A stretch of 16,493 nt of DNA from JAGXIT01 sp049293335 (GCA_049293335.1 JBATSO010000031.1:1-16493), one strand, 5' to 3'. Shown: positions 1 to 6,544, numbered from the stretch's first letter. The notes: a model not told the origin generated them from the letters alone. Translations and numbers: made by a program.

Positions 1-84
1 GCTTCTTTACGACCTGCTACTGGTGGCTTTCGCGCTAGTCACAAATATGGTCGGGTGCACGTATTCCAATCTCAAACAATATAA
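1..84 (+). CDS. 3' end of an unidentified protein (partial)
   Basis: The window opens inside a reading frame that encodes 27 residues and ends with TAA at 82-84. The visible tail reads GGFRASHKYGRVHVFQSQTI at its end and is basic and aromatic, with no motif I recognise. An intrinsic-terminator hairpin starts 4 nt after the stop on the same strand, which supports this being the true end of a + strand gene and not a chance frame. No function can be given from so short a piece. Confidence 0.5.
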   Translation, partial: ASLRPATGGFRASHKYGRVHVFQSQTI

Positions 85-87
85 ATA

Positions 88-117
88 GAGCCTACCTTGG
101 GGTAGACTCTTTTTATT
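88..117. terminator. Bidirectional intrinsic terminator
   Basis: AGAGCCTACC (88-97) pairs with GGTAGACTCT around a short TTGG loop, with one internal mismatch. On the + strand it is followed by TTTTTATTT, a good terminator for the gene ending at 84. On the minus strand the same hairpin lies just past the encoded CCA of tRNA-Gln and is followed by an A/T-rich run, so it probably ends the tRNA transcript too. Confidence 0.75.
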
Positions 118-191
118 TGGCTGGGGATGAGGGATTCGAACCCCCGATCACGGGACCAGAACCCGTTGCCTTACCACTTGGCCAATCCCCA
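118..191 (-). tRNA. tRNA-Gln (anticodon CUG), CCA encoded
   Basis: Read on the minus strand this is a full 74-nt cloverleaf. The acceptor 5' strand TGGGGAT (191-185) pairs with ATCCCCA (128-122), then discriminator G (121) and an encoded CCA (120-118). The D arm has GCC/GGC, the anticodon stem is ACGGG/CCCGT with loop TTCTGGT giving anticodon CTG, and the T loop is the standard TTCGAAT. CUG reads the glutamine codon CAG. A -10-like TATAAT lies at 212-207, about 15 nt upstream, and the terminator follows the 3' end. An exact copy of the first 15 nt lies 146 bp upstream (323-337). Confidence 0.95.
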
Positions 192-206
192 ATGCTTAAC
201 ATTCAC

Positions 207-212
207 ATTATA
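207..212 (-). promoter_or_regulatory. -10 box for tRNA-Gln
   Basis: The minus strand reads TATAAT at 212-207, which puts transcription start near 200, a few nucleotides before the tRNA 5' end at 191. No good -35 is visible at 17 nt. The evidence is position and the perfect hexamer only. Confidence 0.45.
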
Positions 213-218
213 ACGTAC

Positions 219-340
219 GAGGGGTTCGATTCGACCTACCTTTGGCAGGCCCGTCACCACATCTTTGCAAACCAGTTTGCAAGAGTGGACTCCCTTGCGA
301 CCCGCCGCAGGCGGGTCTCACGCTTGGCCAATCCCCAGTA
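219..340 (-). ncRNA. Candidate structured RNA with a tRNA-Gln 5'-end copy
   Basis: On the minus strand a TATAAT at 355-350 with a TAGTCA -35 17 nt upstream predicts a start near 342. The transcript then begins with the same 15 nt as tRNA-Gln (337-323) but departs from a tRNA afterwards. It folds as consecutive hairpins: GACCCGCC/GGCGGGTC with triloop (317-299), a GCAA..GAG/CTC..TTGC stem with a bulge, GCAAAC/GTTTGC, and CCTGCC/GGTAGG with loop AAA. The opening GGGG could pair with CCCC near 225-222. It has no anticodon arm with U33 and no TTCGAAT loop in the right place, so it is not a working tRNA. It may be a small RNA, a leader of the tRNA transcript, or a tRNA-derived remnant. Confidence 0.4.
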
Positions 341-349
341 CAGATGATG

Positions 350-378
350 ATTATAGCGCAACAGATCTTTTTTGACTA
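350..378 (-). promoter_or_regulatory. Promoter upstream of the tRNA-Gln region
   Basis: On the minus strand the -10 is TATAAT (355-350) and the -35 is TAGTCA (378-373), separated by 17 nt. This gives a start close to the duplicated tRNA 5' sequence at 337. It diverges from the metK promoter, and the two share the spacer. Confidence 0.5.
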
Positions 379-381
379 CTA

Positions 382-390
382 TGCTACACT
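382..390 (+). promoter_or_regulatory. Extended -10 promoter for the metK leader
   Basis: TGCTACACT is an extended -10 (TGn plus TANANT), placing transcription start around 397, about 13 nt before the riboswitch. Similar TGCTATACT or TGCTATAAT boxes occur before the helicase, terC and the DUF922 gene in this window. No strong -35 is visible at 17 nt. Confidence 0.45.
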
Positions 391-407
391 ACATAGGTTA
401 ACAATTT

Positions 408-524
408 GAATATCAAGAGCGTGGCGAGCGTACTAGCGCGGTGACCCACCAGCAACCAGGGGTATATTTACGTATACTGCACGGTGCTTCATCTAGCTCG
501 CCGTTGTGGCGGGGAAGATATGTC
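408..524 (+). promoter_or_regulatory. SAM riboswitch aptamer (SAM-I clan) of metK
   Basis: Conserved SAM-I-clan blocks are visible in order: ATATCAAGAG (410-419), which begins P1 and the kink region; CAGCAACC (440-447); GGTGCT (483-488); and the closing GGGGAAGATAT (511-521), whose GATAT pairs with ATATC at 410-414 to form P1. A hairpin-forming stretch around GTATATTTACGTATAC (462-477) fits P3. GGCGAG (423-428) can pair with CTCGCC (497-502), the kind of long-range contact seen in SAM-I and SAM-I/IV variants. Known members bind S-adenosylmethionine. Placement directly before metK, followed by a terminator, fits product feedback. I cannot say from memory whether it is SAM-I or the SAM-I/IV variant. 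Confidence 0.82.
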
Positions 525-532
525 GTTTGCAT

Positions 533-571
533 AACCTTTCTCGCGCATTGTAGGCGAAGAAAGGTTTTTTA
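533..571 (+). terminator. Riboswitch expression platform: terminator carrying the metK RBS
   Basis: AACCTTTCTCGC (533-544) pairs with GCGAAGAAAGGTT (554-566) with one bulge around a 9-nt loop, followed by a T run (565-571). The only Shine-Dalgarno-like sequence for metK, GAAAGG (559-564), lies inside the 3' arm, so the same hairpin could both terminate transcription and hide the ribosome site. CTCGC (540-544) can also pair with GCGAG (424-428) of the aptamer, a possible antiterminator contact. The last point is inference. Confidence 0.75.
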
Positions 572-574
572 TTT

Positions 575-1702
575 ATGACAAATACTACTAACGACTACAT
601 ACTTTTTACCAGCGAGTCGGTTTGCGCAGGACACCCCGACAAAATGGCCGATGCCGTGAGCGACGCGCTGCTCGACGCCATCTTACAGCAAGACTCTAAA
701 GCACGCGCGGGGATCGAAACGGTCGTTGGCGCAGACCAAATAAGTTTGTTTGGCGAAATCAAAACAACTGCAGAGGTTAACTTTGAAAAAGTGGTCCGAG
801 ACAAAATTGCGCAACTCGGCTACACCAATGCTGACTGGAAGTTCTCTGCCGAAGGTTCTAAGTTTACGAACTATTTGCACCAGCAATCACCCGAAATCGC
901 CATGGGTGTTGATGTTGATGGTGCGGGCGACCAGGGCATGATGTTTGGCTATGCTTGCAATGAAACTCCCGAACTCATGCCGCTGCCGATTGCACTGGCA
1001 CACGCCCTAACGCGGCGGATTGATGAGTGCCGCGAAACAGGCGTGCTTACATGGTTGCGCCCAGACGGCAAAGCCCAGGTAACAGTTAAATACGACGCGC
1101 AAGGCAAGCCAGTCGACGTTGAAAAGCTCGTTGCGGCCGTAGCGCACAACGAAAATACGTCGGGCGAACAAGTTCGAGCTGATGTTATAGAGCATGTCTT
1201 TACACCAGTTCTTAAAAGCTATGGGTTTGAACTACCAGTCGATGAAAACATTGTAGTCAATGGCACAGGCCTGTGGCACATTCCTGGCCCTGAGTCCGAC
1301 GCTGGTTTAACAGGCCGCAAAATTGTGGTCGACACCTACGGTGGTTATGCCCGTGTGGGCGGCGGTGCGTTCAGCGGCAAAGACCCAAGTAAAGTCGACC
1401 GTAGCGGTGCCTACGCCGCCCGCTACATTGCCAAAAATATTGTAGCGGCAGGGCTGGCTACGAAGTGCGAAGTTGGGTTGGCCTACGTCATTGGCGTTGC
1501 GCAGCCGCTTATGCAAACCATCGACACCTTTGGTACCGCTACAGTCAGCGAAGCCGAACTCTATGCGTTCAAAGACAAGCTTATCGACACCAGCGTACGC
1601 GGTATTATCGAACGACTCGACCTGCGCCGCCCCATTTACAGCGCTACCAGCGCCTACGGCCACTTCGGCAAGCCCGACCTCCCATGGGAGGCAATTGTAT
1701 AG
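575..1702 (+). CDS. metK: S-adenosylmethionine synthetase
   Basis: MetK joins methionine and ATP to make SAM, the cell's main methyl donor; it is a soluble cytoplasmic enzyme. The 375-residue protein is of normal family length. Visible signatures are GHPDK (19-23) in the first domain, GAGDQG (116-121), DAGLTGRKI (242-250) and the glycine-rich GGGAFSGKDPSKVDRS (262-277) that binds the triphosphate. It ends with the usual GHFG..LPWE tail. The ATG at 575 directly follows the riboswitch terminator, with AAAGG 10 nt upstream as RBS. It is a single-gene unit: its TAG (1700-1702) abuts the stop of the convergent ABC permease with no spacer and no terminator. Confidence 0.98.
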   Translation: MTNTTNDYILFTSESVCAGHPDKMADAVSDALLDAILQQDSKARAGIETVVGADQISLFGEIKTTAEVNFEKVVRDKIAQLGYTNADWKFSAEGSKFTNYLHQQSPEIAMGVDVDGAGDQGMMFGYACNETPELMPLPIALAHALTRRIDECRETGVLTWLRPDGKAQVTVKYDAQGKPVDVEKLVAAVAHNENTSGEQVRADVIEHVFTPVLKSYGFELPVDENIVVNGTGLWHIPGPESDAGLTGRKIVVDTYGGYARVGGGAFSGKDPSKVDRSGAYAARYIAKNIVAAGLATKCEVGLAYVIGVAQPLMQTIDTFGTATVSEAELYAFKDKLIDTSVRGIIERLDLRRPIYSATSAYGHFGKPDLPWEAIV

Positions 1703-2509
1703 TTACTCGATATCGCGGTGGCGAAAACCGAGTATGGCTACGAGTGTTCCAAGTATAAAAACTAGCAATACATACATTACTAAGCCGCGTGGGGTTTTGC
1801 CGCTGAGTGAATCGAGCGGGGTAAAGTAATGGTACGGCACGAACTTAACAGGCCATTTGAGCCAGTCAGTCATGGTGCTCAGCGAGGCCAAAATGTAGCC
1901 ACCAAACCCAAGCGCGACCGCAAAGGTGGTGGCACCGCGCTTCGTTAGTTTGCTTGCGGCATGCAAGGCAAAGGCAATATAGCCAAAACTGAGTGAAAAC
2001 AGGGCAGTATACAGCGTAGTGACAGCGAGCTTACCTGCGCCAACCGAAAGGTCAAACAGCGGGCAAAGCAGTACAATGGCTAGCAGTGTGGTTCCCGCAA
2101 CAATCCCAAATTCAAGCAGTAAACTAGCGGCTTTCGCGAGCAGCAGTCGCGTGCGGCTGATTGGTCGAGCTAGCAAAACTTCCAGGGTGTGGGTTTGCTC
2201 GTCACGCCCCAGAATTGCCCCGCCTCGGGTAATAGCTAAAATGATCCATAGAATTGGTAACGTAGCGTAAAACACCTGAGAGTTCAAAAATTGCAGCGGA
2301 TTTCCTACGTCCACACTGGTAGCACCACCAGTTTTCAGGCCGCGAAGTTCGGCGGGCAGGGCGTTTATAACCTTATTCATGTCTGCCGCTTTGTCCCGGA
2401 TGGAAGGGAATAGCATGAGGATTACAACGGTCAAAACTATGCTGCCAATTGTCCACCACACAATGGCGTTGCGCCGCTGCCGCAGCTCCCATCGAATTAC
2501 GTTTAGCAT
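1703..2509 (-). CDS. ABC-2 type transporter permease
   Basis: This is the membrane subunit of an ABC exporter. It starts with the cytoplasmic RWELRQRRNAIVWW segment common in ABC-2 permeases, followed by a first membrane helix, an outside loop, then five more hydrophobic segments, and ends in the typical FRHRDIE cytoplasmic tail. About 268 residues. I chose the ATG at 2509 because GAGG lies 8 nt before it and family members begin just before the RWEL motif. In-frame ATGs at 2584 and 2614 would overlap the ATPase gene by 17 or 47 nt and add a charged extension with no family counterpart that I know; 2584 remains possible. It works with the ATPase just upstream. The substrate cannot be told; drug, lipid or peptide export are family options. 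Confidence 0.85.
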   Translation of the reverse strand: MLNVIRWELRQRRNAIVWWTIGSIVLTVVILMLFPSIRDKAADMNKVINALPAELRGLKTGGATSVDVGNPLQFLNSQVFYATLPILWIILAITRGGAILGRDEQTHTLEVLLARPISRTRLLLAKAASLLLEFGIVAGTTLLAIVLLCPLFDLSVGAGKLAVTTLYTALFSLSFGYIAFALHAASKLTKRGATTFAVALGFGGYILASLSTMTDWLKWPVKFVPYHYFTPLDSLSGKTPRGLVMYVLLVFILGTLVAILGFRHRDIE

Positions 2510-2567
2510 AGCGGCTGCCTCGTTGCTACTCTTGGCCCATGTCTCATTGCTCTTGGCTCTAATTTTT

Positions 2568-3464
2568 TCATGCGCCGTCTCCATAATATTCCAAAAACTC
2601 ATCCTCGAGGTCAAGGTGCTGAGTGGTCATGGTAACAATGTTGCAGGTGCTGAGCACTTTGAGCGCCTCGGCAATGCTTCGTTTGGGCTGCACTACAACG
2701 GTAGTCGCCTCGTGAGAAACTAGTTTAATAGCACGGTTAGATTTTAGTTTTTCGACATCTTTGGGGTGGGCCAGCACCAAACGGAACGACACGAACCCTA
2801 GGTCGGCCTCGCCCTTCATAGATTGCTCATGAACGAGCTTACCGTGTTTTATTATCCCCACTCGGTCACACATGCGCTGGGCTTCGGCCAAGTTATGGCT
2901 GCTTACAAACACGGCGGCGCCGCGGTCACTGGCTTCGCGCACGGTTTGGTAAAACACTTCTTGCATAAGCGGGTCGAGACCGCTGGTTGGTTCGTCGAGT
3001 ATCAGTACATCGGGCTCGTGCATGAGCGCCTGTATAACCCCAATCTTTTGTCGATTACCTTTACTGAGTGTATCAATCCGCTTTTCGGGCTCGGCTTCGA
3101 AGCGCCGAATAAGCTCATTCAAATAATTAGTTTTCGTCTGGGATTGCAGTTTCATCAGGTACGCAAACAGCTCATTGCCCGTTACTTTGGGCCACAGCGC
3201 CACATCGCCCGCTAGGTATCCCACCTGTTTTTTAACCGACACGCTGTCTTGTACCACATCGAGCCCCATAATTTTTGCAGTGCCCGAGCTGGGTTGAATA
3301 AAGTTAAGCAGCAGGCGAATGGTAGTAGATTTGCCAGCCCCATTTGCGCCCAAAAACCCATAGACTTCGCCTGGGTTTACGTGCAAACTCAGTTTATCGA
3401 GCGACGGCGTTTTTGCCCCAGCATATACTTTGGTCAAATGTTTTATGTCGATACTTGCGGCCAT
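2568..3464 (-). CDS. ABC transporter ATP-binding protein (ABC-2 exporter type)
   Basis: This is the ATPase that powers the permease encoded next. It has 298 residues, with Walker A GANGAGKST (39-47), signature LSKGNRQK (133-140), Walker B VLILDEPTSGLDP (153-165) and the H-loop histidine at 190 (VSSHN). The usual Q-loop glutamine is replaced (YLAGDVALWP), a change seen in other members of this exporter group. A roughly 90-residue C-terminal extension follows the ATPase domain, as in CcmA-type exporters. It is the first gene of a two-gene minus-strand operon. No Shine-Dalgarno is visible: TATACT ends 8 nt before the ATG, so the mRNA is probably leaderless. It diverges from the maf unit. Confidence 0.95.
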   Translation of the reverse strand: MAASIDIKHLTKVYAGAKTPSLDKLSLHVNPGEVYGFLGANGAGKSTTIRLLLNFIQPSSGTAKIMGLDVVQDSVSVKKQVGYLAGDVALWPKVTGNELFAYLMKLQSQTKTNYLNELIRRFEAEPEKRIDTLSKGNRQKIGVIQALMHEPDVLILDEPTSGLDPLMQEVFYQTVREASDRGAAVFVSSHNLAEAQRMCDRVGIIKHGKLVHEQSMKGEADLGFVSFRLVLAHPKDVEKLKSNRAIKLVSHEATTVVVQPKRSIAEALKVLSTCNIVTMTTQHLDLEDEFLEYYGDGA

Positions 3465-3472
3465 TACTTCTT

Positions 3473-3502
3473 AGTATACGCTGTCTGTAAAAAGATAAAC
3501 AA
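3473..3502 (-). promoter_or_regulatory. Promoter of the ABC exporter operon (leaderless)
   Basis: The minus strand has TTGTTT (3502-3497) and TATACT (3478-3473) with an 18-nt spacer. The start would fall at or just before the ATG at 3464. Its -35 is one half of the AAACAA-T-TTGTTT palindrome shared with the divergent promoter. Confidence 0.55.
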
Positions 3503-3503
3503 T

Positions 3504-3531
3504 TTGTTTGGCCTACCTGGTCGTGTACTAT
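3504..3531 (+). promoter_or_regulatory. Promoter of the hypothetical-maf operon (leaderless)
   Basis: TTGTTT (3504-3509) and TACTAT (3526-3531) with a 16-nt spacer. Only six nucleotides separate the -10 from the ATG at 3538, implying a leaderless message. The -35 is the other half of a 13-bp palindrome at 3497-3509. Confidence 0.5.
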
Positions 3532-3537
3532 AAAACC

Positions 3538-4107
3538 ATGTTTTCACTAGAAGGCGGAGATTTTGACGAACCTTTGGCAGATGTTGCCCGAGACGCACTG
3601 TACCGCGGCTGGGCCATTCAGCAAGGAGGTGTCCAGTTAGCTGAGCAGGGCGACAGAAGTTGGGTAGAGGAACGCTATACTGGTCACTCAATCGAAAGCG
3701 ACTATCGCACTTTTGTGAATGTAATCGATAGCGTGGCGGGTGAGACCATGAATTTTGCGGCACCAACTGAGCCTCTGCTAAGAGCACTTGCCATACAAAC
3801 ACGCATTTTACGTGCTTTTTGTCTTGAGAAATATCCGAGAAAAGATGTCGAATATGATGTCCCAGTCGGGGCATTCCTAAGTCATATTAAGACTAAGTGG
3901 GAAAAATTAGACGTAAACAGACGTAGATTTCAGCGAATATCATTTATTGGAGCTCAATGCGCTGTCACCCATACAGTCGATCTCATAATGGAGCCACAAG
4001 ATAGTAGTTTGCAGACGTGGGCAATTGGCTACGATTTTACAAGACGTACTGCTACACCATTGTACCTCGAGGGAGATATTGAAATAGAAAGTATCGAAAA
4101 AGTATGA
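3538..4107 (+). CDS. Hypothetical protein, co-transcribed with maf
   Basis: I do not recognise this 189-residue protein. It is soluble-looking, with no signal peptide or membrane segment, acidic at the start (MFSLEGGDFDEPLADVARD) and mixed alpha/beta by eye, with a basic middle (around KWEKLDVNRRRFQR). The ATG at 3538 lies 6 nt after a -10 box; the frame is open up to 3508, but that start would lie inside the promoter. It ends in an ATGA overlap with maf (TGA 4105-4107, ATG 4104), so the two are translated together. By eye it uses more A/T-rich codons, including AGA and ATA, than metK or typA, hinting at an accessory or recently acquired gene. Confidence 0.75.
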   Translation: MFSLEGGDFDEPLADVARDALYRGWAIQQGGVQLAEQGDRSWVEERYTGHSIESDYRTFVNVIDSVAGETMNFAAPTEPLLRALAIQTRILRAFCLEKYPRKDVEYDVPVGAFLSHIKTKWEKLDVNRRRFQRISFIGAQCAVTHTVDLIMEPQDSSLQTWAIGYDFTRRTATPLYLEGDIEIESIEKV

Positions 4108-4667
4108 GGCAAATTATTTTAGCCAGTGGCTCACCGCGACGTAAAGAATTGCTAGAAAAAATGGGCTTGGATTTTACGGTGGTACCCAGCGAGTTCGAGG
4201 AATATCTGGACGAAACGCGACCGGTTGAGGAAATTGCTATGGAGCTGGGCCGGGGAAAAGCGCTCTCTGTTGCAAAGCGCTTCCCCGACGCAATTGTTAT
4301 TGGCAGTGATACCATTGTGACAGTCGGCGACAAACAGCTCGGTAAAGCAGTAGACCTCAATCATGCTCGCCGCATGTGGCACCTGATTACGACTGCACCA
4401 AATAAAGTTACCAGTTCACTTGTTGTCATATGCAAAGACTTGAACTATGAAAATGTTACCTATGACAATGCGTGGGTATATCTAAAACCATTCGATAAAG
4501 CAGCGGTAGAAGCGTATCTCGCGACAGGCGATTACGCCGACAAAGCGGGCGCCTATGCTATTCAGCATATTGGTAGCCTCCTCGACCACATAGAAGGCTC
4601 CGAAGATACCATACTAGGCCTGCCGACCCATTTGCTGAAGGGTATATTGCAAGAACTAGCAATATAA
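4104..4667 (+). CDS. maf: Maf-family nucleotide pyrophosphatase
   Basis: Maf proteins hydrolyse non-canonical or modified nucleoside triphosphates (dTTP, UTP, m5UTP, pseudo-UTP in characterised members) to monophosphates, a house-cleaning role also tied to septum inhibition. The 187 residues carry the N-terminal ILASGSPRRKELL (5-17), the catalytic SDTIV aspartate (69) and LGK (79-81), and the C-terminal AGAYAIQHIG and EGSEDTILGLP segments, all in family order. The mid motif usually seen as SG..H.V.TGV is degenerate here (TAPNKVTSSL), so substrate choice may differ. It overlaps the preceding hypothetical gene by 4 nt. It converges on rarA with only 5 nt between the stops. Confidence 0.93.
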   Translation: MRQIILASGSPRRKELLEKMGLDFTVVPSEFEEYLDETRPVEEIAMELGRGKALSVAKRFPDAIVIGSDTIVTVGDKQLGKAVDLNHARRMWHLITTAPNKVTSSLVVICKDLNYENVTYDNAWVYLKPFDKAAVEAYLATGDYADKAGAYAIQHIGSLLDHIEGSEDTILGLPTHLLKGILQELAI

Positions 4668-4672
4668 ATGTG

Positions 4673-5857
4673 CTATTTGAAAAAGTCGATATGAGTGAGT
4701 TCGGGTGGGAGGAAGCCGTCGGGGTGTTGGTAGCCAGCCTTCCATTCGGCACCTTTGCCATAGCCGAGATCTTTCATGAGTTTTGTTGGAGCGTTGCGAA
4801 TGCCGAGCGGCACGGGGAGGTCGGGGTACTGACTGGCGGCGGCTTTGGCTTTGCCCCAGGCATCGTAGCTCTGGCGGCTCTTTGGCGATTTAGCGAGCAC
4901 TACAGCGCAGTGGCTGAGGTTGATCTCTGCCTCGGGTAAGCCAATTCGTTCTACGGCCAAAAATGTTGAAACGGCTAGGTTGAGTGCGGCAGGCGCGGCC
5001 AGACCTATATCTTCGCTGGCAAACACCACCATACGCCGGGCAATAAACTTTGGATCTTCGCCAGCTTGGATCATTCGTGCAAGATAGTACAGCGCAGCAT
5101 TTGTATCGCCGCCCCGCATGCTTTTTATGAAAGCACTGATGATATTATAGTGCTGCTCGCCCTTTTTATCGTAACCTGGCAGGCGGGTTTGGGCGGCTGT
5201 TTCAACCAGCTGTGGAGTAATGGTTTTGCCCAGCGCCAAGCGCTGTGCCAGCTCTAAATTTCCCAGTGCCACACGCGCATCGCCGCCGCTGAGGTCTGCC
5301 AAAAGTTCTATAGATTTTTTAGGTAATATTTTAGCGTTTAGCTTCATTTGCTTAGCGCTTCTCTGTAGAATAGCCACTATTTCACTTCGTTTGAGAGGCT
5401 CCAGCACCAGCACGCGGGCGCGGGAGAGCAGTGGGTTGATGACTTCGAAGCTCGGGTTTTCGGTGGTGGCGCCTATCAGCGTAATGACACCTGACTCTAC
5501 GTGGGGCAAAAAGGCGTCTTGCTGAGTTTTATTAAAACGGTGAATTTCGTCAACAAATAAAATAGTTTGCACGCCAAGCCGCTGATTTTGCTCGGCCAGG
5601 GCCACAACTTTTGCAACATCGGCTTTGCCGCTGGTAACGGCGCTGAGTTCTATAAATTCGGCGCCTGTTTCGCGGGCGATAATGCGCGCGAGTGTTGTTT
5701 TACCTGTGCCCGGCGGCCCCCACAAAATAAGGCTGGTCGGCTGCTTATTTTCAATAATTTGGCGTATGATTTTTTGCGAGCCCACCAAGTGAGCTTGGCC
5801 GATGACATCATCGAGCGTGTTTGGTCTCATCCTCTCTGCTAGCGGCCTCGCATCCAT
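4673..5857 (-). CDS. rarA: Replication-associated recombination protein A (AAA+ ATPase)
   Basis: RarA/MgsA is an AAA+ ATPase related to clamp loaders that acts at stalled replication forks. The 394-residue protein has the N-terminal RPLAERMRP..LDDVIGQ motif, Walker A GPPGTGKT (47-54), Walker B ILFVDE (99-104), sensor 1 GATTENPSF (129-137) and the arginine-finger region LLSRAR (143-148). The C-terminal half contains the RarA tetramerisation region (KSMRGGDTNAALYYLARM, then ASEDIGLA). The start at 5857 keeps the conserved N-terminus. No Shine-Dalgarno is visible; TATACT (5870-5865) sits 7 nt before the ATG, so it is likely leaderless. It diverges from the gene at 5939. Confidence 0.96.
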   Translation of the reverse strand: MDARPLAERMRPNTLDDVIGQAHLVGSQKIIRQIIENKQPTSLILWGPPGTGKTTLARIIARETGAEFIELSAVTSGKADVAKVVALAEQNQRLGVQTILFVDEIHRFNKTQQDAFLPHVESGVITLIGATTENPSFEVINPLLSRARVLVLEPLKRSEIVAILQRSAKQMKLNAKILPKKSIELLADLSGGDARVALGNLELAQRLALGKTITPQLVETAAQTRLPGYDKKGEQHYNIISAFIKSMRGGDTNAALYYLARMIQAGEDPKFIARRMVVFASEDIGLAAPAALNLAVSTFLAVERIGLPEAEINLSHCAVVLAKSPKSRQSYDAWGKAKAAASQYPDLPVPLGIRNAPTKLMKDLGYGKGAEWKAGYQHPDGFLPPELTHIDFFK

Positions 5858-5864
5858 ACGTATA

Positions 5865-5870
5865 AGTATA
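5865..5870 (-). promoter_or_regulatory. -10 box of rarA (leaderless)
   Basis: The minus strand reads TATACT at 5870-5865, 7 nt from the ATG at 5857. The expected start falls on or next to the initiation codon. No clear -35 is visible. Confidence 0.5.
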
Positions 5871-5910
5871 CCGTAATACTATAATAATAAAGTTTGCAAA
5901 AGGCACGTTT

Positions 5911-5916
5911 TATAGT
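5911..5916 (+). promoter_or_regulatory. -10 box of the gene at 5939
   Basis: TATAGT at 5911-5916 puts transcription start near 5923, leaving a short leader that holds the AAAGGAG ribosome site at 5928-5934. No good -35 is seen. Confidence 0.4.
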
Positions 5917-5938
5917 ATGGTCTATACAAAGGAGCTAT

Positions 5939-6529
5939 ATGTCAGAACAAATGAAGAACGGTGTGCTCTACGCTGCGAATAGAATACCAAAACTCATAGG
6001 TCGGGGTGGGATATTCGTCAAAGTGAATCGTGGACGCGTGCCAATTTGGGTGCCAGAGTATCCTAAAAATAGAGATGGTAGCCTTGTAGTGCAGCCACCA
6101 GAAGTAACGCTAGAAACTGCCCAAGGGCTACGCCAGTTAGTTGACACCGCTTCTAGAGGTTGGCTCATCGATACTGGCATCGTTGCTCGTTTTCTTGAAC
6201 CATCTAACGAAGGCTTTCCAACTCGGCTACTATCTGTGACGAAACAGGCAGGTCATACTACTATTGTTGCTGGTGCTCAGAATGCAGATGAGGTTAACGA
6301 TAAGATTTGGCGGTTCGGAGAACAACAAACAGTAAGTTCTGCGGTGGTCTCTGATGCCTTAAGCGGCATCATACTGCGACAATTATCTACTGATGTGTTC
6401 AAACATGAAGAAATGCCTCCTACCGTAGATGAAAGTGCTCTAGGAATTTTGAGAGGAATATTTACTGCCCCTACAGGTAAACAATCTCCATTTTCTCAGA
6501 AACATAAATTAAACGTACCCTTGGAGTGA
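5939..6529 (+). CDS. Hypothetical protein
   Basis: An unrecognised 196-residue protein without signal peptide or membrane helix. Visible stretches are a glycine-rich N-terminal region (IGRGGIFVKVNRGRVPIWVP), a middle beta-rich part (RLLSVTKQAGHTTIVAGAQN) and a proline-containing tail. The ATG at 5939 is preceded by AAAGGAG with ideal spacing; an in-frame ATG at 5894 would add 15 residues upstream of the ribosome site and the -10 box, so I rejected it. A 10-bp inverted repeat spans its stop codon. Like the gene at 3538, codon use looks more A/T-rich than the housekeeping neighbours. I give no function. Confidence 0.75.
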   Translation: MSEQMKNGVLYAANRIPKLIGRGGIFVKVNRGRVPIWVPEYPKNRDGSLVVQPPEVTLETAQGLRQLVDTASRGWLIDTGIVARFLEPSNEGFPTRLLSVTKQAGHTTIVAGAQNADEVNDKIWRFGEQQTVSSAVVSDALSGIILRQLSTDVFKHEEMPPTVDESALGILRGIFTAPTGKQSPFSQKHKLNVPLE

Positions 6530-6544
6530 ATTCGAGGGTACGTT
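6512..6544. terminator. Inverted repeat over the stop codon, probable terminator
   Basis: AACGTACCCT (6512-6521) and AGGGTACGTT (6535-6544) form a perfect 10-bp stem enclosing the TGA of the gene at 5939. On the + strand no T run follows. On the minus strand the stem is followed by TTTAATTTATGTTT, so it looks better as a terminator for transcription arriving from the LysM gene. Confidence 0.5.

Noticed and set aside
219..340. A second complete tRNA, possibly with an intron
   Set aside because: After the 15-nt match there is no TTCGAAT loop with paired stem and no returning acceptor strand matching GGGGAT; the best anticodon-like stem lacks U33.
117..347. 76-codon + strand ORF over the tRNA region
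   Set aside because: Its first third is the antisense of tRNA-Gln and the rest is the hairpin-rich region; the protein looks like the familiar false product of antisense tRNA translation.
1307..1663. 118-codon antisense ORF inside metK
   Set aside because: A shadow of the highly conserved metK frame, with no ribosome site and no recognisable domain.
2823..3215. 130-codon + strand ORF inside the ABC ATPase gene
   Set aside because: It mirrors a clear ATPase frame and has no independent support.
3464..3874. 136-codon minus ORF over the 3538 gene and promoter region
   Set aside because: It covers the divergent promoters and lies antisense to a better-supported gene with promoter, start and ATGA coupling.
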